Positions 1 through 10,311 of a stretch of DNA of 64,000 nucleotides are shown here, in pieces. Every line of letters begins with the position of its first letter. Positions within the stretch are counted from its first letter, which is position 1. This DNA is from Methylobacterium brachythecii (lineage in GTDB: Bacteria > Pseudomonadota > Alphaproteobacteria > Rhizobiales > Beijerinckiaceae). The position numbers and the translations under genes were made by a program. The stretch covers positions 62,001 through 126,000 of the forward strand of contig NZ_JACIDN010000004.1 of NCBI RefSeq assembly GCF_014196345.1, written 5' to 3'. The notes under the pieces were generated by a model. That model was given only the letters and a program-made list of their open reading frames with translations, had not been told where the DNA came from and did not search any database.

Positions 1-1678
<1,678 letters not shown>

Positions 1679-1684
1679 GCGCCT

Positions 1685-2638
1685 TCAGGAGCGCGGCATC
1701 GGCGACAGTGGGATCTTGAGGTAGCGTGTGCCGTTCGCCTCGGGCTCCGGCAGGCGGCCACCGCGCATGTTGACCTGGATCGAGGGCATGATCAGGCGTG
1801 GCGCCTTCAGCGTCCGATCGCGGGCGGTGCGCATCGAGACGAAATCGTCCTCCGCCGTCCCGTCGCGGACATGGACGTTGCCGGCCCGCTGCGCCGCGAC
1901 CGTCGTCTCGTAGACGAAGCTGTCGCGCCCCGGCGCCTTGTAGTCGTGGCAGAGCAGCAGGCGGGTGTCGTCGGGCAGCGCGAGTAGCCGGCGGATCGAG
2001 CGGAAGAGCTGGCGGGCGTCGCCACCGGGGAAATCGGCGCGCGCAGTGCCGTAATCCGGCATGAACAGCGTGTCGCCGACGAAGGCGGCGTCGCCGATGA
2101 CATAGGCGAGATCGGCCGAGGTATGGCCCGGCACGTGCAGCACGATCGCCTCCACGTCGCCGATCATGAAGCTGTCGCCGTCGTCGAACAGGCGGTCGAA
2201 TTCCTCGCCGGTGCGGGCGAAGTCGGTGCCGGCGTTGAACAGCTTCCCGAACTCGTTCTGCACCTGGAGGATGCCGCGGCCGATGCCGAGCCGGCCGCCG
2301 AGCTGCTGCTGGAGATACGGCGCCGCCGACAGGTGGTCGGCATGGACGTGGGTCTCGAGAATCCAACCCAGCGAGAGGTCGTTCTCGCGAATGTAGGCGA
2401 TGACCTTGTCGGCGGCCTCGTAGGAGATCGCGCCCGCGGCCGGATCGAAGTCCAGCACGCTGTCGATCACCGCCGCCGCGCGGGTGAGTGGATCGTGGAC
2501 GACGAAGGTCGCCGTGTTCGTCGGCTCGTCGAAGAAGCCCTGGACGGCGGCCTTCGCACGCTTGCCGCAGAGCGTCGCCGTGACCTGCTCGCTAGCGCGG
2601 GCCAGGGCTTGATCGTCGGCGCGGTCGTGATGGGTCAT
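1685..2638 (-). CDS. MBL-fold metallo-hydrolase, persulfide (sulfur) dioxygenase-like
   Basis: A 317-residue metallo-beta-lactamase-fold protein. The metal motif THVHADHL is followed by a downstream VPGHTSADL histidine and an FVGDTLF aspartate, the arrangement of ETHE1/Blh-type non-heme iron persulfide dioxygenases, which oxidise glutathione persulfide to sulfite. The extra C-terminal segment (CHDYKAPGRD onward) also fits that group. Last gene of the osmC operon, 10 bp after the rubredoxin-reductase fusion. Its presence points the operon toward sulfane-sulfur or redox detoxification. A generic MBL hydrolase with another substrate cannot be excluded from sequence alone. Confidence 0.85.
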   Translation of the reverse strand: MTHHDRADDQALARASEQVTATLCGKRAKAAVQGFFDEPTNTATFVVHDPLTRAAAVIDSVLDFDPAAGAISYEAADKVIAYIRENDLSLGWILETHVHADHLSAAPYLQQQLGGRLGIGRGILQVQNEFGKLFNAGTDFARTGEEFDRLFDDGDSFMIGDVEAIVLHVPGHTSADLAYVIGDAAFVGDTLFMPDYGTARADFPGGDARQLFRSIRRLLALPDDTRLLLCHDYKAPGRDSFVYETTVAAQRAGNVHVRDGTAEDDFVSMRTARDRTLKAPRLIMPSIQVNMRGGRLPEPEANGTRYLKIPLSPMPRS

Positions 2639-2648
2639 GATCCGGTCC

Positions 2649-3983
2649 TCAGGCTGCCAGCCAGGCGGTGACCTGGCCCTCGTGCCGCTGTTCCATCGCC
2701 AGGCGATTCTCGGTCTGCTCGGTTATAGCCCAGGCGGCTCCGGCGACGGGCCGTCCATGTAGTTCGATCGGCGCCGAGCGCGTCTTCAGCCGGATCACCG
2801 GCGCGCTATGCGCATAGCCCGGATGGTCCCGGCCGAGGATCGCGCAGGCGATGGCCTCGGCCTGGCGGCCGATCGGCTCGATGAACCGGCAGGGCTGGCC
2901 CGCGATGCTGATGCAGTCGCCGAGCGCGTAGATGTCGGGGCCGCTCGTGCGGAGCGTGGCTTGATCCACGACGATGCCGCGGTCGAAGGCGAGGCCGGCG
3001 CCGCGGACCAGACGGGAGGGCGTGGCGAGGCCGGTCGCGGCGATCACGGTCTTGGCCTCCATCGCCGTGCCGTCGGCGAAGCCGAGGGCGACCTCGCCGT
3101 TCGCGGCACGGGTCAGGGTGCTGACCAGCGTGTTGCCCCGGAACGTCACGCCGAGCCCTTCGAGGCCGGCGAGGAGGCGGCGGGAGGCCGGCTCGGGCAG
3201 GATTTCGGGAAGGGGCAGCGACTCGGCGCCGATCAGCGTCACCGCATGGCCGGCCCGCGCGAGGTCCTCGGCGAGCTCGCATCCGACCATGCCGGCGCCG
3301 ATCACCGCGACGTTGCGGGGCGCGCCCGCGAGGTCGGCATGCATGCCGGACCAGGCCGCGAGGTCGTTCACCCGCCAGCACAGGCTCGGGTCGAGATTGC
3401 CGGGCAGCGCCGAGCGGGCGCCGTGGGCCAGCACGAGATGCGTGTAGTGAAGCGTGATGCGCGTGGTGCGCAGGCTGCGTCGCTCGGGCGACAACCCGAT
3501 CGCGACGGTATCGGTCATCAGCGTCAGGCCGAGGCGAGCGGCCGCCTCGGTGCCGCTCTCGCGGCGCAGCATCTCCGGCGAGAGGCCGCGCCCGAGCGCC
3601 ACCGACAGCTCGGGCTTATGGTAGACGTCGCCGCTGCAGGCCGTAACCAGCGTGATCGGCAGGCTCGCATCCTCGGCGCGGATCGCCTCTGCGGCGCTCC
3701 AGCCGGCGAGACCGGCGCCGACGATCACCACCCCGGGGCGGCGTTGGCGGATCGCCGGAACGGCTGCCGGAGCGACCGCGGCGCGGCGCTGATACGGCTC
3801 GAAATCCGTCTTAGTGACGCCGCAGATCGGGCAGGCCCAATCGTCGGGGATGTCGGCAAAGCGCGTGCCCGGCTCCAACCCGCTATCGGGGTCGCCCTCG
3901 CCCTCGTCGTAGATTAGGCCGCAAGCGCGGCAGAGAAACTGCTTCCAGGGGCCGAGGCCGTCGGTGGGTTCGAGAGGGCTCAT
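2649..3983 (-). CDS. Rubredoxin / FAD-dependent rubredoxin reductase fusion
   Basis: A 444-residue electron-transfer fusion. Residues about 15-70 are a rubredoxin with the two iron-binding pairs CRACG and CPICG. From about 80 onward it is an FAD/NAD(P)H pyridine-nucleotide-disulfide oxidoreductase, with the FAD-binding motif [14 protein letters not shown], the NAD-binding motif [13 protein letters not shown] and the C-terminal IYALGDC FAD motif. The fusion would pass electrons from NAD(P)H through FAD to the FeS4 centre and then to an acceptor, plausibly the flavoprotein encoded just upstream. The start codon overlaps the stop of that gene (ATGA), indicating translational coupling. Normal length for this fusion type. 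Confidence 0.9.
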   Translation of the reverse strand: MSPLEPTDGLGPWKQFLCRACGLIYDEGEGDPDSGLEPGTRFADIPDDWACPICGVTKTDFEPYQRRAAVAPAAVPAIRQRRPGVVIVGAGLAGWSAAEAIRAEDASLPITLVTACSGDVYHKPELSVALGRGLSPEMLRRESGTEAAARLGLTLMTDTVAIGLSPERRSLRTTRITLHYTHLVLAHGARSALPGNLDPSLCWRVNDLAAWSGMHADLAGAPRNVAVIGAGMVGCELAEDLARAGHAVTLIGAESLPLPEILPEPASRRLLAGLEGLGVTFRGNTLVSTLTRAANGEVALGFADGTAMEAKTVIAATGLATPSRLVRGAGLAFDRGIVVDQATLRTSGPDIYALGDCISIAGQPCRFIEPIGRQAEAIACAILGRDHPGYAHSAPVIRLKTRSAPIELHGRPVAGAAWAITEQTENRLAMEQRHEGQVTAWLAA

Positions 3984-5161
3984 GCCACGGCTCCCTGGGC
4001 GCTGGCGGCGGGAAGGACCTCTCGCGAAAGCCGCGCCATCTCCCAGCGCAGGTGCTTGATCGCGGGCGTGACGATCGCCACGAAATGCGCCTCGCGGATG
4101 CGGCGCTGGGGGGCGGCCGACATCATGTAGCCGCGCGCGCCCTGGTGCAGCAGCGCCGATTGCGAGGCGCGCAGGGCCAGCTCCGAGGTCTGCGCGCGGG
4201 CATCGAGCACGTCGATGAGGTAGTCCGTCGCGCCCTCGTAGGGTGTCTCGGCGAGACGCATCACACGGGCGCGCAACTCGGCCAGCTCCGCCGCGATCTC
4301 AGCGGGCCGGTTGTCGAGGAACTGGTTCACGTGGCCGAGGGTCTCTTCGACCGCGAGCATGGAATCGAGGCTGCCCTCGGCCACGCCGAGGCCCATGCCG
4401 CACTGGAGCATGATGAAGGCGCCGCGGATGCGTCCGATCAGCGGCCGGGCCGGATCGGCGATGATGTCGTCCTGGCCGACGAAATAGTCGTCGAGCCTGA
4501 GGCCCCAGGTGCTGGTCCCCTCCATGCCGGAGAATTCCGGGCAGCGGCGCAACTCGGCGCGGTCACAGCGCAGCAGGAACATGATCTCATGGCCGATGCC
4601 GCCATCGGCTTCGACGCCGGCGATGGCGCCGCAATACTGGCCCGGACCGATATGGCTGACCCAGGGCAGCATGCCGCTGACCCGGTAACCGCCCGCAACG
4701 CGCTGCGCCCGCAGCAGGATCGGCTCGATCCCGGCAAAGGCCTTCATCGGGTTGGAGAGGGCGGTGCCGCCGAAGCTGCGTCCCGCCGCATGGTCCGCGA
4801 GCAGCGTGCCGGTCAGCGCGGGATTGCCGGACTGCTCCATGTAGAGGCCGCAGACGTCGTGGCACCACATCAGGAAGCCAGTCGCCCCGCAGGCGCGGCT
4901 CGCGGCCTGCATCGCGGCGATAGAGAGGCCGACGCGCGCGCCGTGTCGGTCGAGATGGACGCCCAGCGCGCCTGCCGCGCCGAGCTGTCCCAGAATGTCG
5001 AGCGGATAGGTGCCGTGGTCGATCGCGCCGGCAGCCCCAGCGAGCGGACCTTCGGCGATGGCCGTCGTCGCGGCCAGGACGGCCTCGTCCGACCAGTGGC
5101 CGGCGTCGGCGGGGGCGGAGGCGGAGGTCTCGGTCGGACGGAGAGCGAGGGCGCTCGTCAT
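3980..5161 (-). CDS. Acyl-CoA dehydrogenase-family flavoprotein
   Basis: A 393-residue protein with the acyl-CoA dehydrogenase fold: an alpha-helical N-terminal domain, a middle beta domain around [14 protein letters not shown], and a C-terminal helical bundle. It lacks an obvious match to the classical catalytic-glutamate segment. In this family such relatives include DszC/SfnC-type FMNH2-dependent monooxygenases as well as true dehydrogenases. Its position between osmC and a rubredoxin reductase, with no acyl-CoA ligase or hydratase nearby, favours a redox or sulfur role over fatty-acid oxidation; this is inference. A 60-bp gap separates it from osmC. Confidence 0.82.
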   Translation of the reverse strand: MTSALALRPTETSASAPADAGHWSDEAVLAATTAIAEGPLAGAAGAIDHGTYPLDILGQLGAAGALGVHLDRHGARVGLSIAAMQAASRACGATGFLMWCHDVCGLYMEQSGNPALTGTLLADHAAGRSFGGTALSNPMKAFAGIEPILLRAQRVAGGYRVSGMLPWVSHIGPGQYCGAIAGVEADGGIGHEIMFLLRCDRAELRRCPEFSGMEGTSTWGLRLDDYFVGQDDIIADPARPLIGRIRGAFIMLQCGMGLGVAEGSLDSMLAVEETLGHVNQFLDNRPAEIAAELAELRARVMRLAETPYEGATDYLIDVLDARAQTSELALRASQSALLHQGARGYMMSAAPQRRIREAHFVAIVTPAIKHLRWEMARLSREVLPAASAQGAVA

Positions 5162-5221
5162 CGTGCAATCTCCTCGAAAGGGGCGAACCGAGGAGCGGGA
5201 CGGCCCGCTCCTCGAACGGGC

Positions 5222-5773
5222 TCAGTCGGCGAGGCCGATCTCGAACGCGATCGGGTTGCGCATCGAGTTTGCGACCGGCGAGTAGAGGTTCGCGTGGCGC
5301 ACGATCTCATCGAGTTCTTCGCGCGAGGCGTCACCCTCGACGGTGACCTTCACCCGGATCGCCTGGAAACCCATATCGGCCGGCATCTTCTCGGCGCCGC
5401 CGGCACCCCAGGCGGCCGGGTTTCCGATATCGCCTTCGAGATGCAGTTCGAGGCGCGAGAGACGAACCTGCTTCCAGGTGGCCACGGCCGTGATGCCTAC
5501 GGCGAGGCAGCCGCCCAGCGCCGACAGGACGATCTCGCCCGGGGCAGGGGCGGTGTTCTCGCCGAACAGGTGGAGCGGCTCGTCCACCACCACCGGGGCA
5601 TGGTCGCCGACATAGCTGAGAGTACGGTACTGGCCGTCGACCACCGTATGCACCTTGTTGGTGCTACGGGAGCCCGGGTTGCAGCGACCCTTCTCGGCAA
5701 AGGCGGCGAGGCCGTCGCGATCGATCGGGCGCAGATATGCAGAGACGGTTGTCGGGGCGGCGCTGGCGCTCAT
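5222..5773 (-). CDS. OsmC-family peroxiredoxin-like protein
   Basis: A 183-residue OsmC/Ohr-family protein. The family are thiol peroxidases for organic hydroperoxides and, in some members, act on sulfane sulfur. Family features visible are the central LSALGGCLAVG helix carrying a cysteine and a C-terminal region with the LDEIVRHANLYSPVANS segment. The N-terminal peroxidatic cysteine is not in the usual place: residue 31 (GRCNPGS) is the only early cysteine. First gene of the sigma-54 operon; the ATG lies 51 bp downstream of the -12 element described at 5824-5838. Assignment to OsmC is firm; the substrate is not known. Confidence 0.88.
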   Translation of the reverse strand: MSASAAPTTVSAYLRPIDRDGLAAFAEKGRCNPGSRSTNKVHTVVDGQYRTLSYVGDHAPVVVDEPLHLFGENTAPAPGEIVLSALGGCLAVGITAVATWKQVRLSRLELHLEGDIGNPAAWGAGGAEKMPADMGFQAIRVKVTVEGDASREELDEIVRHANLYSPVANSMRNPIAFEIGLAD

Positions 5774-5823
5774 GGCTAATCCTCTTCTCGCGCGGCCATG
5801 CGGGCCGGCTCGATTGGATCAGC

Positions 5824-5838
5824 GCAAGGCAAATGCCA
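5824..5838 (-). promoter_or_regulatory. Sigma-54 (-24/-12) promoter of the osmC operon
   Basis: On the minus strand the sequence reads TGGCAT-TTGCC-TTGC, an excellent match to the sigma-54 consensus TGGCAC-N5-TTGC with the invariant GG and GC exactly 10 bp apart. It lies 51 bp before the osmC start codon and about 100 bp downstream of a cluster of palindromes, the expected layout for an enhancer-dependent promoter. Two sigma-54 activators flank the operon. Confidence 0.82.
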
Positions 5839-5933
5839 GGATCGCACTTCGCCAGGATTTTCTGAGAACCAGATATATAACAATATCTTGATGAAAACTC
5901 TGGGCCGTGCAGCCATTCGAGCCAAACGAAGAA

Positions 5934-5961
5934 TGTCGACAAAATGTCGACATTGTCGACA
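5934..5961. promoter_or_regulatory. Triple TGTCGACA upstream activator sites
   Basis: Three exact copies of the 8-bp palindrome TGTCGACA start at 5934, 5945 and 5954 (centre spacings 11 and 9 bp). They end just before the stop codon of the NifA-like activator and lie about 95-135 bp upstream of the sigma-54 promoter. The position and symmetry fit an activator-dimer binding region. Spacing differs from the TGT-N10-ACA site of NifA, so which of the two activators binds here is open. Confidence 0.65.
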
Positions 5962-5965
5962 TTGT

Positions 5966-7570
5966 TTAGGCGCTTCCAGGCGCCGGCTGTAGCTTGCGCC
6001 AGCGATAGGAAAACTGGCGTTCGGTCAGCCCGAGCCGCTGGGCCGCGCGGGTCTTGTTGCCGCCGGCCTGGGCGAGCGCGATCCGCAACTGCTCGTGGCC
6101 ATGCGAGTCGGCGGCGAGATACGGACGCACGATGCCCCCCATCGACGGAGTCGGCACGCCCTCCGGCACCCCCGCGTGAATCGGCGCCGCGCCATGCGAG
6201 CTGGCCAGCATCGGCGCGAGATCGGCCGCCTCGAGCACGCCCTCGCTGGCAAGCAGCACGAGCCGCTCGATGAAGTTCGCGAGTTGCCGGATGTTGCCCG
6301 GCCAAGCGTGCCGAGCAAGGAGCGCCAGCGCGTCCGGCGTCAGATTCACGTTGCGCTGGTTGTCTTGGTTCGCACGCGTCAGGAAATGCAGCACGAGATC
6401 CGGGATGTCGCCGCGCCGCTCGGCGAGCGGCGGCAACAGGATCGGGATCACGTTGAGCCGATAGAACAGGTCCTCTCGGAACCGGCCTTGGGCGACTTCG
6501 GCGGCGAGGTTCCGGTTCGTTGCCGCAACGAGCCGCATGTCGACACGGATCTCACGCTTGCCGCCGAGGCGCACCACGGTGCCCTCCTGGAGAGTGCGCA
6601 GCAGCTTGGTCTGAAGGACCGCCGGCATCTCGCCGATCTCGTCGAGGAAGATCGTGCCGCCGCTCGCCTGCTCGAACCAGCCAGCGCGGGCCTCGACCGC
6701 GCCGGTGAAGGCCCCGCGCTCGTGTCCGAACAGCTCGGACTCGAACAGGCTCTCCGGGATCGCCGCGCAATTCACCTTGACGAAAGGCCGGTCGCGGCGC
6801 GGGCTCGCCAGATGCAGCGCGCGCGCGAACAGCTCCTTGCCGGTGCCGGATTCGCCCAGCAGCAGCACGCTCGCGGTGGCATCGGCCACCTTCTCCACCT
6901 GGACGAGCGCCCGCAGCAGCGCCGGCGAGGTGCCGATGATGCCGTAACGCGCCCGCTTGATGCGCAGCTCGCGGGCGAGCATGTCGTTGTGCTCTTCGAG
7001 CGCCCGGGTCTTCTGCTCGACGTGGCTGTTCAGGGTCAGCAGTTGGCTGACCATGGTGGCGATGATGCGTAGAATGGTCAGGTCGTCGGCCAGCGCGCGC
7101 TCGCGGTGGCGGATGCGGTGACAGGCGATCGCACCGATCGTCTTGTGGTGGACCCGGATCGGCAGGACCAAGAACGAAACCACGCCCCGCGGCAATCGCG
7201 CCCGCTCGACGGCCCGCGCCAGGAAGGTCGGATCCTTGTCGATGTCTTGGACGATGATGAGGTGGCCGTCCTGGATCACCCGGCCGGTGACGCCCTCGCC
7301 GAGGGCGTAGCGGCCCCGCGCCGCCTCCTCGCGGGTCAGGCCGTAGGAATGGACGATGCGATAGCTGTCGCCCTCCGGATCCTTGAGGACGATGCGCCCG
7401 CGGTTAAGGCCGATGATCTCGGAGAGCAGGTGCAGCATCTCGCGCGCGACCTGATCGAGCTGAATGCCCTTCCCGATGAGGTTCATTACCTCTTGGAGAA
7501 GAAACATTTCCTGCGTGCGCCAATGGGCGCTCGACGCGTCCTTCCTCATGCGCCACCCATCCAGCTGCAC
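5966..7570 (-). CDS. Sigma-54-dependent activator with GAF sensor domain (NifA-like)
   Basis: A 534-residue enhancer-binding protein. GAF sensor domain about residues 20-180, AAA+ ATPase about 205-440 with GESGTGKE Walker A, GAFTGA sigma-54 loop and FLDEIGEM Walker B, then a C-terminal Fis-type helix-turn-helix ending NKTRAAQRLGLTERQF, close in style to NifA. The GAF domain has only one cysteine, so a cysteine-cluster sensor as in FisR is unlikely. The GTG start is preceded by AAGGG at good spacing. It is transcribed toward the osmC operon, with the TGTCGACA sites immediately after its stop codon, making it the leading candidate activator of that operon. Confidence 0.92.
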   Translation of the reverse strand: MQLDGWRMRKDASSAHWRTQEMFLLQEVMNLIGKGIQLDQVAREMLHLLSEIIGLNRGRIVLKDPEGDSYRIVHSYGLTREEAARGRYALGEGVTGRVIQDGHLIIVQDIDKDPTFLARAVERARLPRGVVSFLVLPIRVHHKTIGAIACHRIRHRERALADDLTILRIIATMVSQLLTLNSHVEQKTRALEEHNDMLARELRIKRARYGIIGTSPALLRALVQVEKVADATASVLLLGESGTGKELFARALHLASPRRDRPFVKVNCAAIPESLFESELFGHERGAFTGAVEARAGWFEQASGGTIFLDEIGEMPAVLQTKLLRTLQEGTVVRLGGKREIRVDMRLVAATNRNLAAEVAQGRFREDLFYRLNVIPILLPPLAERRGDIPDLVLHFLTRANQDNQRNVNLTPDALALLARHAWPGNIRQLANFIERLVLLASEGVLEAADLAPMLASSHGAAPIHAGVPEGVPTPSMGGIVRPYLAADSHGHEQLRIALAQAGGNKTRAAQRLGLTERQFSYRWRKLQPAPGSA

Positions 7571-7880
7571 GCAAACCCTTCAATCGCAGCCTGATCGATC
7601 CTTGCAAGACCTGTGCGAGCCGGAGCAGGAGTAGGGATCGCGTAAGGTCGTCGGCGAACTGCGCTATCTGAGCTTCCGCACGATCCCATCGCAAGCATTG
7701 CTTCGGACGACTTTTACTCTTCGATCAATGCCATGCAGCCGGTGCGCTTCTGCATCAACGTCTGCTATCGGAGATCCTAAACGCGAAAGCGGTCGTTCCG
7801 ATTTCGGCCATCCGCTGCTTTGAACGCGCTGCCATCGTTTTTCATCTCGCTGCCGGCGCTGGCCGGCTGGGAGAACGACG
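7571..7880. other. Intergenic, about 310 bp, nothing recognised
   Basis: Divergent spacer between the NifA-like activator and the recombinase. It should hold both promoters, but no convincing sigma-54 or ECF element, tRNA or repeat was seen. A GGGAGAACGACG ribosome-binding site precedes the recombinase ATG at the right end. Confidence 0.4.
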
Positions 7881-8513
7881 ATGGGACATTCCGAAAATGA
7901 TCCGGTCTTCAAAGATCGCCGAGCATGGAACGCGGGCCGCAAGCTCGGCGCCAAACGTGCTCTTAAACCGCAGCAGGTCTGGGCGATCCGCTTCTGGCTC
8001 GATCGCGAACAACGTGTGCGGGATCGTGCGATGTTCGATCTGGCGATCGACAGCAAGCTCCGAGGCTGCGATCTCGTCAAACTCAGGATCGGCGATGTCG
8101 GAAGCGGCGGTCGTGTCCGCGCACGCGCCATCGTCGTCCAGCGCAAGACCGGCCAACCCGTACAATTTGAAATTCTCGAACCGGCCCGCACCAGCGTCCT
8201 GATTTGGCTGGAATGCCGAGGCGGCGCACTCAACGACTACGCGTTCCCAAGCCGGTTCGATCGCACGGACCACATCAGCACACGGCAGTACGCCCGCTTG
8301 GTCGACGAGTGGGTGACGGGCATCGGCTTGCGACGTGAGGACTACGGCACGCACTCGCTGCGGCGGACGAAGGCCTCGCTGATCTATAAGCGGACCGGCA
8401 ACCTGCGCGCGGTGCAAATCCTCCTCGGCCACACCAAGATTGAGAGCACAGTGCGCTACCTCGGTGTTGACGTCGAAGATGCTCTCACCCTGGCCGAGGC
8501 GACCGAGATCTGA
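7881..8513 (+). CDS. Small tyrosine-type recombinase/integrase
   Basis: A 210-residue DNA strand-exchange enzyme consisting mainly of the catalytic domain. The catalytic set is visible: the first arginine in SKLRGCDL, HSLRR (His-x-x-Arg), the GHT histidine in LLGHTKIES, and the nucleophilic tyrosine in VRYLGV. The usual N-terminal SAM-like core-binding domain is reduced to about 50 residues. This compact form is familiar from rhizobial and Methylobacterium genomes, often in several copies. It stands alone, with no excisionase or tRNA attachment site seen. It marks the edge of a region (8-29 kb) with an accessory gene content. Confidence 0.9.
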   Translation: MGHSENDPVFKDRRAWNAGRKLGAKRALKPQQVWAIRFWLDREQRVRDRAMFDLAIDSKLRGCDLVKLRIGDVGSGGRVRARAIVVQRKTGQPVQFEILEPARTSVLIWLECRGGALNDYAFPSRFDRTDHISTRQYARLVDEWVTGIGLRREDYGTHSLRRTKASLIYKRTGNLRAVQILLGHTKIESTVRYLGVDVEDALTLAEATEI

Positions 8514-8515
8514 TG

Positions 8516-8549
8516 GAAGGCTCCTCGACGCTTGGGTCGAGGAGCCTTC
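8516..8549. terminator. 14-bp perfect hairpin after the recombinase gene
   Basis: GAAGGCTCCTCGAC (8516-8529) is perfectly complementary to 8536-8549 across a 6-nt loop. It begins two bases after the recombinase stop codon. No T tract follows on the plus strand (AAAA instead), so it may be a weak terminator, an mRNA 3' stabiliser or a recombination-related structure. Confidence 0.5.
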
Positions 8550-8839
8550 AAAAACTGACAGGCGGGATCGCGCCCATCTCGGCCATCTTGGGCTACCGAT
8601 CTGATGCTCCAAAGCGGACATTGAGTTCCGCCGGCAGATAACTGGGTTGGGTGGTTTTCGGTCTGCCCTCGCGCACGTAGCCAGACGAAAACAATGATCC
8701 TTTGGGCCATTGAGCGATCGGATGACTGACCCTCGCACCGTTTCAGTTGCAGCAGTATCCGCTTGTGCGACAATAGCAACCTGAGGCTGTTATCGCAATT
8801 TTGAAAGCGACGTTTCGGGGTTATTCCGTCGTCCTCTCC

Positions 8840-8853
8840 GGATTCTCCCTGAT
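8840..8853 (+). promoter_or_regulatory. Shared GGRTT-N4-CCYGAT box, copy before tiny Gly/Arg-rich ORF
   Basis: GGATTCTCCCTGAT, 54 bp before the ATG of the small ORF at 8907. It matches the boxes before the porin (26446-26459) and the GCG/CRPN protein gene (29165-29178), which lie 57-58 bp before their start codons. The nearly constant spacing suggests a promoter element or activator site. Confidence 0.45.
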
Positions 8854-8906
8854 AGGTCTTGATCGCGACCTCTCATAATCTCATGGCCCATTGTTGGATG
8901 TCCGCC

Positions 8907-9047
8907 ATGAAAACATTGAGACTGATGACGCACGCCGCCGTCGTCTACAGGCGCTGCATCTACAATGGAGGGCGAGATTTCCGCAGAGCTGGCCGGGGCA
9001 TTTATGCCGGCGGCCGAGGCTTCCACGGAGGTGGTCGTGGCTTTTAG
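8907..9047 (+). CDS. Tiny Gly/Arg/Phe-rich ORF, possible remnant of a small secreted protein
   Basis: A 46-codon ORF, MKTLRLMTHAAVV followed by a tail with repeated GGRGF/AGRGI units. The tail composition resembles the GCG/CRPN and Arg-rich secreted proteins elsewhere in this window, but the N-terminal part is too short for a full signal peptide plus cleavage site, so it may be a deletion derivative. Support comes from the regulatory box 54 bp upstream, spaced as in front of two longer genes. No strong ribosome-binding site is visible. Low confidence as a working gene. Confidence 0.35.
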   Translation: MKTLRLMTHAAVVYRRCIYNGGRDFRRAGRGIYAGGRGFHGGGRGF

Positions 9048-9416
9048 GGAGGTGGCCGATTTTATCGATAACGCGTCCGATTGCCTCGCGTGCTGTGAAG
9101 GTCAGCGGAATTCAGGCGAAGCTGCGCGAGATCGTATCCCATCTCGATGACTTCGAATTCTGGTTCAACATCGCCACGGCGCGATCCTCGCGCGAAAGGT
9201 CCGGCGCTCCACTTGCCTGACCCGATTGGGGACCTGAAGTAAATCTCGGAGGAACGATCGTGGCACGCGCCCAGACCATTGCGAACCTCAGTTTGCCAGG
9301 AGGTCTAACGGCAAGCACGGCCCACTCGACCGCCTCGCCGCCGAAATCTGGCAAGCCGCTTCCGACGGTCCCGCGAACACCGGGCCTCCGGGGCCAGCGC
9401 CGAGCCTGAATGTGCG
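9048..9416. other. Intergenic, about 370 bp, no supported gene
   Basis: Only short, overlapping reading frames on both strands, none with convincing composition or homology. It may be degraded DNA between the recombinase region and the DUF4344 gene. Confidence 0.4.
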
Positions 9417-10253
9417 ATGCGCGGGTATGACCTTCTTGCAGCGTTGCTTGCCGCGAGCCTCACCACGTCGACAAGCGTAGCAGGTGCGATTCCGTCTCGG
9501 GCGCGCATCCATGTCGTCTACACGCCGCCGAAGTCACCGCCGTTCCGCTCAATCTACGACGCCATGCGTCAGCACCGTGTCCTGGAGCGTGTCGGGACCA
9601 TTGTCAGCCTTGTGCGTCTGCCGACCCGCCTGACCTACCGGCTGAAGGAATGCACGGGCGAACTCAACGCTTGGTACGCTCCCGAAAGCCAGAGCGTCAC
9701 CATCTGCTACGAGTTGATCGATAGCATCGTCAAAAGTGCTCCCCAGACGAAGTCGCCGGCGGGTGTAACGCGCCAGGACGCCATTCGAGGACCGATCTTC
9801 CAGATCCTGCTGCACGAGAGCGGTCACGCCCTGTTCGACCTTCTCCAAGTCCCGATCCTCGGGCGCGAGGAGGATGCCGCCGACCAGGTCGCTTCCCTTA
9901 TCCTGCTGCATCTCGGACCGGCCGACACCCGCATGGTGGTGAAGGGCGGCGGCTATTACTTCGCGACGGTGGCCAAGGACGAGCCCGCCGACAAGGGTGC
10001 CTTCGCGGACGTGCACGGCTTCTCCTGGCAGCGCTTCTACAACCTCGCCTGCCTCGCATATGGTTCCGACAGGAAACGCTACCGGACCATCGTGAACAAC
10101 GGTTACCTGCCGAAAGAGCGCGCCGAGGGCTGCGAGGAGGAATATCAGCAGGTCGCGTTCGCCTTCCGGAAGCTCATCGGCCCCCATCTGCGCATGCGCC
10201 CGAACGGCGGCGCGCGGCTGCGGCGCGCCCTCTGCTCCGCCTTCCGGTCATGA
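9417..10253 (+). CDS. DUF4344-type putative zinc metallopeptidase, exported
   Basis: A 278-residue protein with an N-terminal hydrophobic signal (MRGYDLLAALLAASL, ending near VAGA). The zinc-protease signature HESGH (HExxH) lies near residue 139, followed by GREEDAADQ, which supplies a plausible third ligand. The pattern matches the uncharacterised DUF4344 family of putative metallopeptidases. Cysteines at about 80, 103, 205 and 241 could form disulfides in the periplasm. No strong ribosome-binding site precedes the ATG. It converges on the BatD-like gene 58 bp away. The substrate is unknown. Confidence 0.8.
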   Translation: MRGYDLLAALLAASLTTSTSVAGAIPSRARIHVVYTPPKSPPFRSIYDAMRQHRVLERVGTIVSLVRLPTRLTYRLKECTGELNAWYAPESQSVTICYELIDSIVKSAPQTKSPAGVTRQDAIRGPIFQILLHESGHALFDLLQVPILGREEDAADQVASLILLHLGPADTRMVVKGGGYYFATVAKDEPADKGAFADVHGFSWQRFYNLACLAYGSDRKRYRTIVNNGYLPKERAEGCEEEYQQVAFAFRKLIGPHLRMRPNGGARLRRALCSAFRS

Positions 10254-10311
10254 ACTGATGACCAATTCGTGGCCTTCGCGTCAGCTGGTCCCCATTGAGA
10301 TCGACGTTGCT

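Noticed and set aside
5934..5961. Canonical NifA site (TGT-N10-ACA) in the TGTCGACA cluster
   Set aside because: The TGT...ACA spacings present are N11 and N13, not N10; reported only as a palindrome cluster.
7571..8906. tRNA attachment site or direct repeats flanking the recombinase
   Set aside because: No tRNA-like fold or matching direct repeats were recognised, so island borders cannot be drawn.
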